Of a DNA stretch of 54,784 nucleotides, positions 24,047 through 31,970 are shown one piece after another; position 1 is the stretch's first letter; every line of letters starts with the position of its first letter. The translations under genes were made by a program, and so were the position numbers. Source of the DNA: an uncultured Ruminococcus sp. (GTDB lineage Bacteria; Bacillota; Clostridia; Oscillospirales; Acutalibacteraceae); the NCBI GenBank assembly GCA_902766885.1, contig CACXFS010000014.1, positions 1 through 54,784 on the forward strand, in the 5' to 3' direction. Below the pieces are notes generated by a model that saw only the letters and a list, made by a program, of their open reading frames with translations, was not told the origin of the DNA and ran no database searches.

Positions 24047-26227
24047 TTATCCTTGTGTTTCAGATTGTACTGATTCTTTTATTATTTCAGTTTCATCTTC
24101 TATAATCATCGGCGATGATTCGACTTGTACATCATCTTCCGGAATGTCAACTTTTGTAGTATTTACATAAACAGTGCACGTTGATACGTTTCCGTTATAG
24201 GTTGTTAGCTTTATTACTACAACGCCTGTTCCCTTTGCGGTTATTTTTGCTTTGTTTGCATCAAGCTTAGTAACGGTTGCAACACTTGAATCTGAGCTTT
24301 CCCATTTAAGGTTAGCTGAATTTGCATATGATCCGCTGTTTGTTGACTCGGAAATAACAAATTCATCGCCGGTATTGAGTGTAAGCTCAGTTGTGCTCAG
24401 CTTAACGTTTGTCGGCGCAGGCTTTACAGTCACCTTGCATTGTGCGGTTTTTCCGTTGTAAAGTGTAATCTTAACATACGCCGTACCGACGCCCTTTGCA
24501 ACAATCTGAGCCTTATTACCGCTTCCCTTTATCACTGTTGCAACAGATGTGTCTGTACTGCTCCACTTAAGATTTTCTGCATTGGCATAAGATCCGCTGT
24601 TGGTGCTTTCCGAAACTGTATATGTTTCACCGACTCCGAGTGTTACACTTGCAGGATTTGTCTTTACGCTTGACGGAGCGTTTTTAACTGTTACCTTGCA
24701 GGTCGCAGTTTTTCCGTTATAGGTTTTAATTGTGATTGTTGCCGTTCCGTTTGATTTAGCGGTTATTTTTGCTTTGTTGGCGCTTGTTTTTTCAATTGTA
24801 GCTACGTTTGAATTACTGCTTGACCACGTAAAGTTTCTCGCATAAGAGCCACTGTTTGAGTTCTGAGAAATTATAAATGTTTCACCTTTACCAAGCGTCA
24901 AGTTTGATGTACTAAGAGTAACACTTGTAGGAGCTGATTTTACGGTTACCTTGCAGGTAGCAGTTTTACCGTTATAGGTTTTTACGGTAATGTCGGCAGT
25001 ACCTGTTCCTTTGGCTACGATTTTTGCCTTATTTCCGCTTGTTTTTGCAACTGTAGCAACCTTTGTATTTGAACTGCTCCAATTAAACTTCCATGCATAT
25101 GAGCCGGAATTTGTGCTTTCGGAAATTATAAACTCCTCGCCAACACCTAAAGTAAGGTTAGTTGTGCTGACCTTAATGCTTGACGGTGCGGCTTTTACAG
25201 TTACCTTGCAGTTTGCAGTAATACCGTTTTGTGATTTTAAGGAAATTGTTGCTGTACCGGATTTTTTAGCAGTAACCTTACCGTCATTGTTTACAGTAGC
25301 TACAGCTGTATTAGAACTGCTCCACTTACAAGCACCGTATGCAACAGACGGTGTAACAGTATTGAGCAACCCATAGCTTTCACCCACGCCAAGTGTTAGT
25401 TCTGAGCGGTTAAGCTTTACTGATGAAGCATTACCACCGTCAACAAACTGTAAATCATATGCATCTGCGTATTCCTCTGCAATAGAGCCTCTTATTCCTT
25501 TAATCTTAAAATTATTCACCTTAACGACATCTGAGCCATCGTTGTTCATCTTATATCCAAAGGCTAAACCTCCGATAAATTCAACAGATTTTGGTATTGT
25601 AATGCTGGGCATTTTTGGGCAACCAAAGGCAGCGTAATATCCTATGTACTTAACACCGTTTGGAATCGTAAATGCTGTCAAATCCGAACAAAATGCCGCC
25701 ATTTCACAAGCAATTCCGATAGTATCACTTTTAAGAGAAATTCCTTTGGCGTAATTTCTTGCTTTGATTGCATATTTTCCTACATACAAAACTCCGTTGC
25801 TCCAGTTATTGCTGTTGTTGTAATACGATGTATCTGCAAAAGCATCTCCGCCTATCATAAAGATATTGTCAGACACATTTATGGTGTGCAGTTTTCTGCA
25901 TGATTTAAAAGCTTCGTAGCCGATACACTCAACGCTTTCGGGAATATCGATAACATTAATATGGATATCACCTTCAAATGCATTTGCCGCAATTCCTATT
26001 ACAGTATGGCCGTTAATCTTTTCGGGAATTTCTACATTAGTCTTGTACCAGTTTGTGCCTGTAATCCAGGCATAGCCATCATCGTCTACCATATATGTAA
26101 AAAATCCCTCTTCTTCAGATGATGCCGCATTTACTGTAAAAGGTACGCAGGCAAATACCGAAAAAATCATTATTACTGCAAGAAATACAGAAGACAGTTT
26201 TAATAATTTACATTTTTTATTTTTCAT
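24047..26227 (-). CDS. secreted BspA-type LRR and bacterial Ig-like repeat protein (putative adhesin)
   Basis: About 726 residues. A signal peptide (residues 1-34, ending PFTVNAA) is followed by BspA-type leucine-rich repeats (about 60-240: AFEGDIHINVIDIPESVECIGYEAF, IPNGVKYIGYYAAFGC, IPKSVEFIGGLAFG) and five group-2 bacterial Ig domains of about 84-86 residues each (about 270-690), each with the pattern LTLGVGE, KWSSS, VATV, ITAKGTG, YNGKTATCKVTV. A short acidic tail ends the protein; no LPXTG anchor or dockerin is seen. It probably acts at the cell surface in adhesion. ATG 26227 has AAAGGAG 8 bases upstream and is preferred to 26251. It follows blaR1-like by 28 bp, apparently in the same operon. 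Confidence 0.86.
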   Translation of the reverse strand: MKNKKCKLLKLSSVFLAVIMIFSVFACVPFTVNAASSEEEGFFTYMVDDDGYAWITGTNWYKTNVEIPEKINGHTVIGIAANAFEGDIHINVIDIPESVECIGYEAFKSCRKLHTINVSDNIFMIGGDAFADTSYYNNSNNWSNGVLYVGKYAIKARNYAKGISLKSDTIGIACEMAAFCSDLTAFTIPNGVKYIGYYAAFGCPKMPSITIPKSVEFIGGLAFGYKMNNDGSDVVKVNNFKIKGIRGSIAEEYADAYDLQFVDGGNASSVKLNRSELTLGVGESYGLLNTVTPSVAYGACKWSSSNTAVATVNNDGKVTAKKSGTATISLKSQNGITANCKVTVKAAPSSIKVSTTNLTLGVGEEFIISESTNSGSYAWKFNWSSSNTKVATVAKTSGNKAKIVAKGTGTADITVKTYNGKTATCKVTVKSAPTSVTLSTSNLTLGKGETFIISQNSNSGSYARNFTWSSSNSNVATIEKTSANKAKITAKSNGTATITIKTYNGKTATCKVTVKNAPSSVKTNPASVTLGVGETYTVSESTNSGSYANAENLKWSSTDTSVATVIKGSGNKAQIVAKGVGTAYVKITLYNGKTAQCKVTVKPAPTNVKLSTTELTLNTGDEFVISESTNSGSYANSANLKWESSDSSVATVTKLDANKAKITAKGTGVVVIKLTTYNGNVSTCTVYVNTTKVDIPEDDVQVESSPMIIEDETEIIKESVQSETQG
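24155..25425 (-). repeat. tandem repeats of about 255 bp encoding five Ig domains
   Basis: Five direct, imperfect repeats inside the adhesin gene. Recurrent DNA strings such as CCGTTATAGGTT and CTTGCAGGT(C/A) recur at the ends of units. The second and third units are most alike, suggesting recent duplication. Confidence 0.75.
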
Positions 26228-26255
26228 AAAATTTTCTCCTTTCAAATTCATAAAT

Positions 26256-27635
26256 TTAATCCCACTTCAAATCAGGTAAAGATTGAAAAGGTTTTTCTTC
26301 AGCAGACGGTTCTGGCTGATAGTTTACACGTTCGTAATATTCTATCTGTTCATTAACTTCTCTGTAAGCATCGCTTACTTGATCATTGTATTTCTGTGTT
26401 GACTCATTATCAAACGGCGTAATAGGAACTAAATTTTCTGCTACAGGGTCATAAGAATTACTGTCATTTGAATAGCTTTCATCAGAATAATAAGAATCGT
26501 AATTATCTGCTGTTTCACTATCATCAACAATATCTTCCGACGGCTCGTTCTCGGCAACAGTGTCTTGTGGTTTGCTTTCTTCCCTTTCTTCGGCCTTTTG
26601 TGGCTCTGTCGGTTTTGTCGGCGGCTCGGTAACGGGAGCTGTTGTCGTCGGCTCGGCAAAATCAAAAGATACTTTTTTAATATTATCAATTGCTGATTCA
26701 CTATTATCGGAATGAATTTCCAATGCAGATGTAATCGGGTTAGTCATAAATGACATTGCAGTTAACAGACAGACTGCAAATGACAGAATAACTATTCTTA
26801 CTGTTGGCTTTTTATAGCCGAGAACGCTTTTTATTCTCTGCTTTAAACCGCTTTCGCCAAATGAAAACGGACAGGCTGAAAGAATATTACGTTCAATGCT
26901 ACAGGAAAGCAGTGCAGTAGAATATCCCTTTTTATCTTGAATATCGTAATTTTTAATTACCCTTTCATCACAGGCAAGCTCGATATCATTTGTAAATAGC
27001 TTAAAGGCTATCCAGCACAATGGATTAAAAAAGTGAACACTCAGAATCAGATATCCGAGCGGTTTCCATAAATAATCGTGATGCTTGATATGCGCCTGCT
27101 CGTGCGCAATTACATATGACTTTTCTGTTTCGCTCAATTTTGACGGAAGATAAATTCGAGGTCTGATAATTCCGAAAACAAAAGGACTTGAAATTCGGTC
27201 ACAAATCAGTATATTTCCCTTAATTACAATACTTTCTCTTACCTTTAAATGCAAATGCAGATAACTGAAAAGCATATAAATAAGCATAGCTCCAACGCCG
27301 ACAATCCATATATAAGATAAAATTGTGATTATTTTTATTTCATTGTTAGAAGAAACAGCGTTTTGCATTGTCTGAAAACTGTCGGAATTAACAAGCGAAG
27401 ATACATATGAAGTCGATGATTGAGTTGTTGAATTCATTGCTTGTGCATTTGGAATAAGGCTCAATGGTGATTCAAATGATAACGGAATTACAAGCCTTAA
27501 TGCAACAAGCAGCCACAAAACACACCTAATCCATTTCGGTGAGCTCTTTAAAATAAGCCGCAGTAAAATAACAGCAAGTATAAGCATTGACGCTGCAACG
27601 CTCATATTAAATACCTTGGTAAAAATAATCTCCAT
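26256..27635 (-). CDS. BlaR1/MecR1-like M56 family metallopeptidase regulator
   Basis: A 459-residue membrane protease of the M56 family. The first 320 residues hold four membrane helices and the cytoplasmic zinc-protease motif AHEQAH (HExxH) followed by IKHHDYLWK and the conserved downstream NPLCWIAFKLFTNDIELACDE. In classic BlaR1 an extracellular penicillin-binding sensor follows the last helix (here VRIVILSFAVCLLTAM, about 280-300). Here the remaining 150 residues are a Pro/Thr/Glu/Ser/Asp/Tyr-rich disordered tail without the SxxK motif, so beta-lactam sensing is not supported. It starts 2 bp after the blaI-like gene and would cleave or control that repressor. Confidence 0.88.
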   Translation of the reverse strand: MEIIFTKVFNMSVAASMLILAVILLRLILKSSPKWIRCVLWLLVALRLVIPLSFESPLSLIPNAQAMNSTTQSSTSYVSSLVNSDSFQTMQNAVSSNNEIKIITILSYIWIVGVGAMLIYMLFSYLHLHLKVRESIVIKGNILICDRISSPFVFGIIRPRIYLPSKLSETEKSYVIAHEQAHIKHHDYLWKPLGYLILSVHFFNPLCWIAFKLFTNDIELACDERVIKNYDIQDKKGYSTALLSCSIERNILSACPFSFGESGLKQRIKSVLGYKKPTVRIVILSFAVCLLTAMSFMTNPITSALEIHSDNSESAIDNIKKVSFDFAEPTTTAPVTEPPTKPTEPQKAEEREESKPQDTVAENEPSEDIVDDSETADNYDSYYSDESYSNDSNSYDPVAENLVPITPFDNESTQKYNDQVSDAYREVNEQIEYYERVNYQPEPSAEEKPFQSLPDLKWD

Positions 27636-27637
27636 TG

Positions 27638-28000
27638 TTATTCCCCTTCGTAGGAATCAATAAGCTTTTTTATCTCTGATACTTCTTCTTTCGATAACTT
27701 TTTCTTTGAAGTAAAGGCTGTCAGAAATGCAGGCAAAGAGCCGTTAAATGCTTCGTCAACAAAATTTTTGCTTTGCATAGAATAAAAATCATCACGTGAT
27801 ATTTTTGCGGAAACTACACCGTCGACATACTGAAAAAGTCCCCTGTCAGAAAGTCTTTTTAAAACAGTATAGGTAGTGGTGCGTTTCCAGTTCAATTCTT
27901 TTTCGCAGATTTTAATAAGTTCTGATGTAGTAAGCGGTTCATTTTCCCAGACTAAATCTGCAAAATGTGACTCTACCGTACCGAGTTTTGTATTTTTCAT
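27638..28000 (-). CDS. BlaI/MecI/CopY-family repressor
   Basis: A 120-residue winged-helix repressor. The N-terminal part KLGTVESHFADLVWENEPLTTSELIKICEKELNWKRTT includes the family helix-turn-helix with the strongly conserved WKRTTTYTVLKRLSDRGL, and a short C-terminal dimerisation helix follows. Members bind dyads with TACA/TGTA-like half-sites and are inactivated by cleavage by their partner M56 protease. A matching dyad lies upstream at 28035-28055. It begins the operon with the BlaR1-like protease and the secreted adhesin; no beta-lactamase or penicillin-binding protein gene is nearby. Confidence 0.92.
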   Translation of the reverse strand: MKNTKLGTVESHFADLVWENEPLTTSELIKICEKELNWKRTTTYTVLKRLSDRGLFQYVDGVVSAKISRDDFYSMQSKNFVDEAFNGSLPAFLTAFTSKKKLSKEEVSEIKKLIDSYEGE

Positions 28001-28034
28001 TTTTAATCACCTGATTTCTTATATTTTACAATTA

Positions 28035-28055
28035 TAGACTACCATTTGTAGACTA
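28035..28055 (-). promoter_or_regulatory. probable BlaI-type operator and promoter region
   Basis: TAGACTAC (28035-28042) and GTAGACTA (28048-28055) form a near-perfect dyad centred on CATTT, of the kind bound by BlaI/MecI repressors. A perfect minus-strand -35 TTGACA (28059-28064) and a TATAAT (28031-28036) flank it, although the spacing of 22 is longer than normal. Bound repressor would block the promoter, giving autoregulation of the blaI operon. Confidence 0.7.
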
Positions 28056-28120
28056 TTTTGTCAAGCGTTTTTTGCATAATTTTCACCTTTTAAATCAATT
28101 TTTTATAATATATAAACAAA

Positions 28121-28154
28121 AGAGGACTGACAAAATCTGAATTGTCAATCCTCT
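28121..28154 (-). terminator. terminator of DUF1294-rluA
   Basis: AGAGGA-C-TGACAA pairs with TTGTCA-A-TCCTCT around an 8-base loop, 5 bp past the rluA-type stop. On the minus strand it is followed by a T-rich tract. Confidence 0.85.
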
Positions 28155-28158
28155 AAAT

Positions 28159-29034
28159 TTATTTTTTGATTGTGTAGAGAATTTTTTGCATATCCTCGGG
28201 TAATTTGCAACTTACGGAAATTTCTTTCCTGTTCACAGGATGAACAAAAGTCATTTCTCCGCAATGAAGCGTCTGGCGTGAAATAAGCTCTAAACTTCCA
28301 CCGTACAAATCATCGCCGAGCAAAGGATGTCCGATTGACGACATATGGCAGCGAATCTGATGAGTTTTTCCTGTTTCAAGCCAAAGTTTAAGAAAGGATA
28401 TATTATCATCAGAACATATCACTTCATAATGCGTTATTGCAACAGTTCCGCTGTCAAGCACGTTACGGACAATCTTGGAGTCTTCCTTTAAGCCGATTGG
28501 TGCACTTATTGTTCCGCCGCACTCTAACTTGCCGTGACAAAGAGCAAAATAATTTTTGCTGACTTTATTTTTAAGAGCATTTGCGCAAAATTTATTTTTA
28601 GCAATAAGCACAAGCCCCGAAGTATCTTTATCAAGTCGGTTAACGGCTCTGAAGACATAATTTTCTCCCCTGCTTTTCATATAGTAAGTGACTATATTTG
28701 CAAGGGTGTTAGTCTGGTGTTGTTTTACAGGGTGAACGGGCATTGAATAAGGCTTGTTTACAACTAAAATATGCTCGTCCTCAAAAACAATATCAAGATT
28801 TCCTTCTACCGGAACAATTTCCGATTCTTCATCGGGCAGATTTATCTCTACCTTGTTCCCTGCCTGCGTAAGATCAACAGTTCGTAAAATTTTTCCGTTC
28901 ATCAAAATACCGTCTTTTTTTCGTTTGAGTTGTGTTATCATTCTTGCAGACAAGTTACAGTATTTCCTTAAAAAAGCAATCGCCTTTTTACCGTCGTATT
29001 CTTCGGGAACTATAAATTCGAGTTTTTCAGACAT
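28159..29034 (-). CDS. RluA-family RNA pseudouridine synthase
   Basis: A 291-residue pseudouridine synthase with an N-terminal S4 RNA-binding domain (about 15-75, AIAFLRKYCNLSARMITQLKR) and the RluA catalytic domain. The catalytic Asp is in FRAVNRLDKDTSGLVLIAKN, with the conserved LETGKTHQIRCHMSSIGHPLLGDDLYGG and a C-terminal LHCGEMTFVHPV. It probably modifies rRNA or tRNA uridines; paralogue identity (RluC, RluD or YjbO/YlyB-like) cannot be fixed from the sequence. ATG 29034 has GGAG 8 bases before it, so the longer start at 29061 is rejected. It overlaps the upstream DUF1294 gene by 8 bases. Confidence 0.9.
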   Translation of the reverse strand: MSEKLEFIVPEEYDGKKAIAFLRKYCNLSARMITQLKRKKDGILMNGKILRTVDLTQAGNKVEINLPDEESEIVPVEGNLDIVFEDEHILVVNKPYSMPVHPVKQHQTNTLANIVTYYMKSRGENYVFRAVNRLDKDTSGLVLIAKNKFCANALKNKVSKNYFALCHGKLECGGTISAPIGLKEDSKIVRNVLDSGTVAITHYEVICSDDNISFLKLWLETGKTHQIRCHMSSIGHPLLGDDLYGGSLELISRQTLHCGEMTFVHPVNRKEISVSCKLPEDMQKILYTIKK

Positions 29035-29311
29035 ACAAATATCTCCAAATAGTAAATGCAATTACAAGCTGAAGGATTAATATCATCGGTATTCCAAGCA
29101 TAAACTTTAAGTGCCTTGTCTTATGCCTGATTAACAGCATTGTTATATACATACCGACACTTCCGCCTGATACTGATAAAATCAAGAGAGTGCTTTCCTT
29201 AACACGCCAGCGTCTTTTTACTGCACAATGCTTATCGTAAATCGTAATGATTACGGATATTAGATTTATCAATATAAGATATATTGCAAGAATAAATAAA
29301 AAAGTGTTCAT
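29027..29311 (-). CDS. DUF1294 small membrane protein
   Basis: A 94-residue protein with three hydrophobic segments, and the DUF1294 signature YDKHCAVKRRWRVKESTLLILSVSGGSVGMYITMLLIRHKTRH, with the conserved YDK and RHKT motifs. Function unknown. A longer frame exists upstream to 29614, but it is antisense to a clear coding sequence on the other strand, so ATG at 29309-29311 is chosen, with GGAG 5 bases upstream. It is cotranslated with the RluA-type gene (8-base overlap) and starts only 22 bp from the divergent GHL10 gene. Confidence 0.88.
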   Translation of the reverse strand: MNTFLFILAIYLILINLISVIITIYDKHCAVKRRWRVKESTLLILSVSGGSVGMYITMLLIRHKTRHLKFMLGIPMILILQLVIAFTIWRYLYV

Positions 29312-29316
29312 AAAAA

Positions 29317-29325
29317 CTCCGGAGG
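29317..29325. promoter_or_regulatory. palindromic Shine-Dalgarno shared by two divergent genes
   Basis: CTCCGGAG (29317-29324) is a perfect palindrome. Read on the minus strand, GGAG serves the DUF1294 start (29311); read on the plus strand, GGAGG serves the TTG start of the GHL10 gene (29334). There is no room for promoters between the genes. Confidence 0.8.
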
Positions 29326-29333
29326 ATGATATT

Positions 29334-30566
29334 TTGAAAATAAAAAAACTGATACCGCTGATACTTTCTGTCGCTATATTAATAGGTGTAACAGCCGTAA
29401 GCTCAGGTAAAAAAGTGAGCTCTCCCTCTGTTTCGAAAACAGTAAGCACTACTGACGAAACAGAATGCGCATCCAAAGATGAGATAAAAGAAACTGACTT
29501 TGATGAAATGAGAGGTATATGGATTTCATACATAGAGCTTAGTATGGAAAATGAAAACGATAAGAGCGAACAAGCATTCAGAAATAAATTTGAGAAGATT
29601 GCCGAAAACTGCAAGGGTTACGGTCTTAATACGCTGATTGTTCAGGTGCGCCCTTACGGAGACGCTTTGTATAAATCTGAATATTACCCCTGGTCGCATA
29701 TTCTTACAGGAACGCAGGGTAAAAATCCGGGATATGACCCGCTTAAAATTATGTGCGAAATAAGCAGAAAATACAATCTGCAAATTCATGCATGGATAAA
29801 TCCCTATAGAGTAACTCTCAATGAAACTCCAAATAAGCTTTCAAACGATAACCCGTATGTCAAAAATAAAAATCTAGGTCTGACCACAGAAAGCGGAATA
29901 ATTCTTGACCCGTCCAACGAAGAAGCAAGAAAACTGATAATAAACGGTGTTATTGAAATAGTAAAAAACTACGACATTGACGGTATTCAGTTTGACGACT
30001 ATTTTTATCCCGAAGATATCGGCGACTGCGACAGCAAAAGCTATGAAAGCTATGTGTCTGAAATCGGCGAAAAAAACAGTATGAATATTGACAACTGGAG
30101 GCTTGCAAACGTAAATATGCTTATTTGCGAAACCTACAGAGCAATTCACTCTGAAAGTAACAATGTTGTATTTGGTATTTCTCCGCAAGGAAATATTGAT
30201 AATAACAAAAAGCTTTACGCCGACGTAAAATCGTGGTGTAATTGCAGAGGATTTGTTGATTACATATGTCCGCAGATTTATTTCAGCACTGAAAATCCTG
30301 CCCTGACATTCGAAGACGCTCTTGAAAGCTGGAGCACGCTTAACTATGATGATAACGTCAAACTTTATGTCGGACTTGCAGGCTACAAGGCAGGAACAGA
30401 CGATGACGAAGGCACGTGGGCAGAATCAAGCAGTATTCTTGCTGATGAATACAAAATTTTAAAAAACAACGAAAAACCAGAGGGATTTATGATTTACAGC
30501 TACAACAGCCTAATTTCTGACGAAAGCCGTGAAGAAATGCAGAATTTAAGAAATCTATTACACTAA
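29334..30566 (+). CDS. GHL10/DUF187 family glycosyl hydrolase-like protein, secreted
   Basis: A 411-residue protein with an N-terminal membrane anchor or signal (residues 1-25), a low-complexity Ser/Thr/Lys stretch, and a TIM-barrel-like GHL10 (DUF187) domain: EMRGIWISYIEL, NTLIVQVRPYGDALYKSEYYPWSHI, IHAWINPYR, and DGIQFDDYFYP (with acidic residues typical of a glycoside hydrolase active site), then FGISPQGN and VDYICPQIYFS. Related proteins are thought to cleave denuded peptidoglycan glycan strands, as in the sporulation/division-linked enzyme class, but the substrate is not established here. TTG at 29334 is chosen because GGAGG lies 8 bases upstream. Its 3' end overlaps mtaB on the opposite strand by 9 bp. 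Confidence 0.85.
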   Translation: MKIKKLIPLILSVAILIGVTAVSSGKKVSSPSVSKTVSTTDETECASKDEIKETDFDEMRGIWISYIELSMENENDKSEQAFRNKFEKIAENCKGYGLNTLIVQVRPYGDALYKSEYYPWSHILTGTQGKNPGYDPLKIMCEISRKYNLQIHAWINPYRVTLNETPNKLSNDNPYVKNKNLGLTTESGIILDPSNEEARKLIINGVIEIVKNYDIDGIQFDDYFYPEDIGDCDSKSYESYVSEIGEKNSMNIDNWRLANVNMLICETYRAIHSESNNVVFGISPQGNIDNNKKLYADVKSWCNCRGFVDYICPQIYFSTENPALTFEDALESWSTLNYDDNVKLYVGLAGYKAGTDDDEGTWAESSSILADEYKILKNNEKPEGFMIYSYNSLISDESREEMQNLRNLLH

Positions 30567-31850
30567 TTCACCCACACAATAGTCCTTTTCAGCGGAAACA
30601 AGCTTTACATCGGCAATCATTCCGCAAAGTGAATTATCATTTGAAATTACGTGAACGGGAGTGTAATTCTTTGTGTAGCCTTCAAGGTAACCGTGGCGCA
30701 TACGCTCAAAAAGTACGCTTTCAACTCTGCCTACCTGTGAAGTCAGAAACTCAAAGCGAGATTTTTCAACAAGCTCTCCCATAAGAGATGCACGTCTGTC
30801 CTTTTCGGCAGGACTAACCTGATTCGGAGCATCAGCCGCCTTTGTTCCTTTTCGCTGAGAATATGGAAAAACGTGAACCTTTGCAAAGCCAATACTTTTT
30901 ACGAACTCCATTGAAGAAGCAAAATCTTCCTCACTTTCACCTGCAAAGCCTACCATTACGTCGGTTGTCATTGAAGAATTATCAAATGCTTTACGAAGGT
31001 TGCTGACAATTTGTGCATATTCAGCACTGTCATAGTGACGGTTCATATCTTTCAGTGTTTTATCACAGCCGCTTTGCAGTGACAAATGGAACTGAGGGCA
31101 AAACTTTTTCTGAGCTGCAAGACGTGAAATAAGCTTATCATCCATCTGCTCGGGTTCAATTGAACCGAGTCTTACTCTTTCAATTCCGTCTACTGCACAG
31201 GCAGTTTCTACTGCGTCAGCAAGGTCAAAATCTTCACCCAGTCCGTAAGCGGAAAGGTTTATTCCGACAAGAACTACCTCTTTGTAACCGTTAAGAGCAA
31301 TATTTTCAATCTCGGTTTTCAGGTCTGCAAGCGGTTTTGAACGCACTCTGCCTCTTGCATACGGAATAATGCAATAGGAACAGAAACGATTGCAACCGTC
31401 TTCAATCTTAATAAACGCCCTTGTGTGCTCGCCGAGCGAAGAAACCGAAAGATTTTCAAAGATTTCGTTCTTTGCAGGGTGCTGTGAAATATTAACAAAT
31501 CCGTGTTTTTCGGATAAATACTTTTCAAGTGCAGGAATAAGTTCTGCTCGTTTTGCATTTCCAAGCACTATATCGCAATCTTTGAAATTCTTGCTGTCAT
31601 CGGGAAATGCCTGCGGCATACAGCCTGTAAGCACTATTATACCGTCGGGATTTGCCCGACGAACTCTGCTGATTATCTTGCGGTTTTTAGCATCACTTAC
31701 CGAAGTTACAGTACAGCTGTTTATTATGGTGATGTCTGCCTTTTCTTTATCCTGTGACAATGTGTAGCCGTGCTTTAGCATTGTTTCACGCATTGCCTGT
31801 GATTCGTACTGATTGACTTTACAGCCGAGTGTAACTATATTAAAATTCAT
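30558..31850 (-). CDS. mtaB: tRNA (N6-threonylcarbamoyladenosine(37)-C2)-methylthiotransferase MtaB
   Basis: A 430-residue radical SAM methylthiotransferase that adds a methylthio group to t6A37 of tRNA-Lys and related tRNAs. The N-terminal UPF0004 domain has NIVTLGCKVNQYESQ with Cys, a second Cys in NSCTVTSVSD and a third in LTGCMPQ (first 4Fe-4S cluster); the radical SAM cluster CNRFCSYC lies about residue 150; the C-terminal TRAM domain follows. MtaB is favoured over MiaB by the GCKVNQYE opening. It acts on the product of the TsaB/TsaE pathway also encoded in this window. It overlaps the convergent GHL10 gene by 9 bp and starts divergently from the HPr-like gene. Confidence 0.94.
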   Translation of the reverse strand: MNFNIVTLGCKVNQYESQAMRETMLKHGYTLSQDKEKADITIINSCTVTSVSDAKNRKIISRVRRANPDGIIVLTGCMPQAFPDDSKNFKDCDIVLGNAKRAELIPALEKYLSEKHGFVNISQHPAKNEIFENLSVSSLGEHTRAFIKIEDGCNRFCSYCIIPYARGRVRSKPLADLKTEIENIALNGYKEVVLVGINLSAYGLGEDFDLADAVETACAVDGIERVRLGSIEPEQMDDKLISRLAAQKKFCPQFHLSLQSGCDKTLKDMNRHYDSAEYAQIVSNLRKAFDNSSMTTDVMVGFAGESEEDFASSMEFVKSIGFAKVHVFPYSQRKGTKAADAPNQVSPAEKDRRASLMGELVEKSRFEFLTSQVGRVESVLFERMRHGYLEGYTKNYTPVHVISNDNSLCGMIADVKLVSAEKDYCVGELV

Positions 31851-31901
31851 TAATGTTTCATCCTTTTTTATACAAATAGTTGAAATTGCAAAAAATCATA
31901 A

Positions 31902-31935
31902 ATTATCATTGATTATCATAAAAATTAATGATAAT
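31902..31935. promoter_or_regulatory. dyad in the mtaB/HPr-like divergent promoter region
   Basis: ATTATCATT (31902-31910) is perfectly inverted as AATGATAAT (31927-31935), with another TATCAT at 31914-31919 in between. GATAAT-type half-sites repeated like this resemble Fur/PerR-family or similar operators, here placed 36 bp before the HPr-like start and about 60 bp before the mtaB start. Confidence 0.5.
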
Positions 31936-31970
31936 ATATATCAAGAAGAAAATATTTTGAGGTGATTTCT

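Noticed and set aside
24155-25425. CRISPR-like regular repeats
   Set aside because: The repeat period is about 255 bp, in frame and coding for Ig domains; there are no short identical repeats with unique spacers or cas genes.
26256-28000. Beta-lactam resistance locus
   Set aside because: The M56 protease lacks the penicillin-binding sensor domain, and no beta-lactamase or alternative PBP gene is present.
29312-29614. Upstream extension of the DUF1294 frame (about 100 residues more)
   Set aside because: The extension is antisense to the start of the well-supported GHL10 gene, and has no RBS, while ATG 29311 has one and fits the family length.
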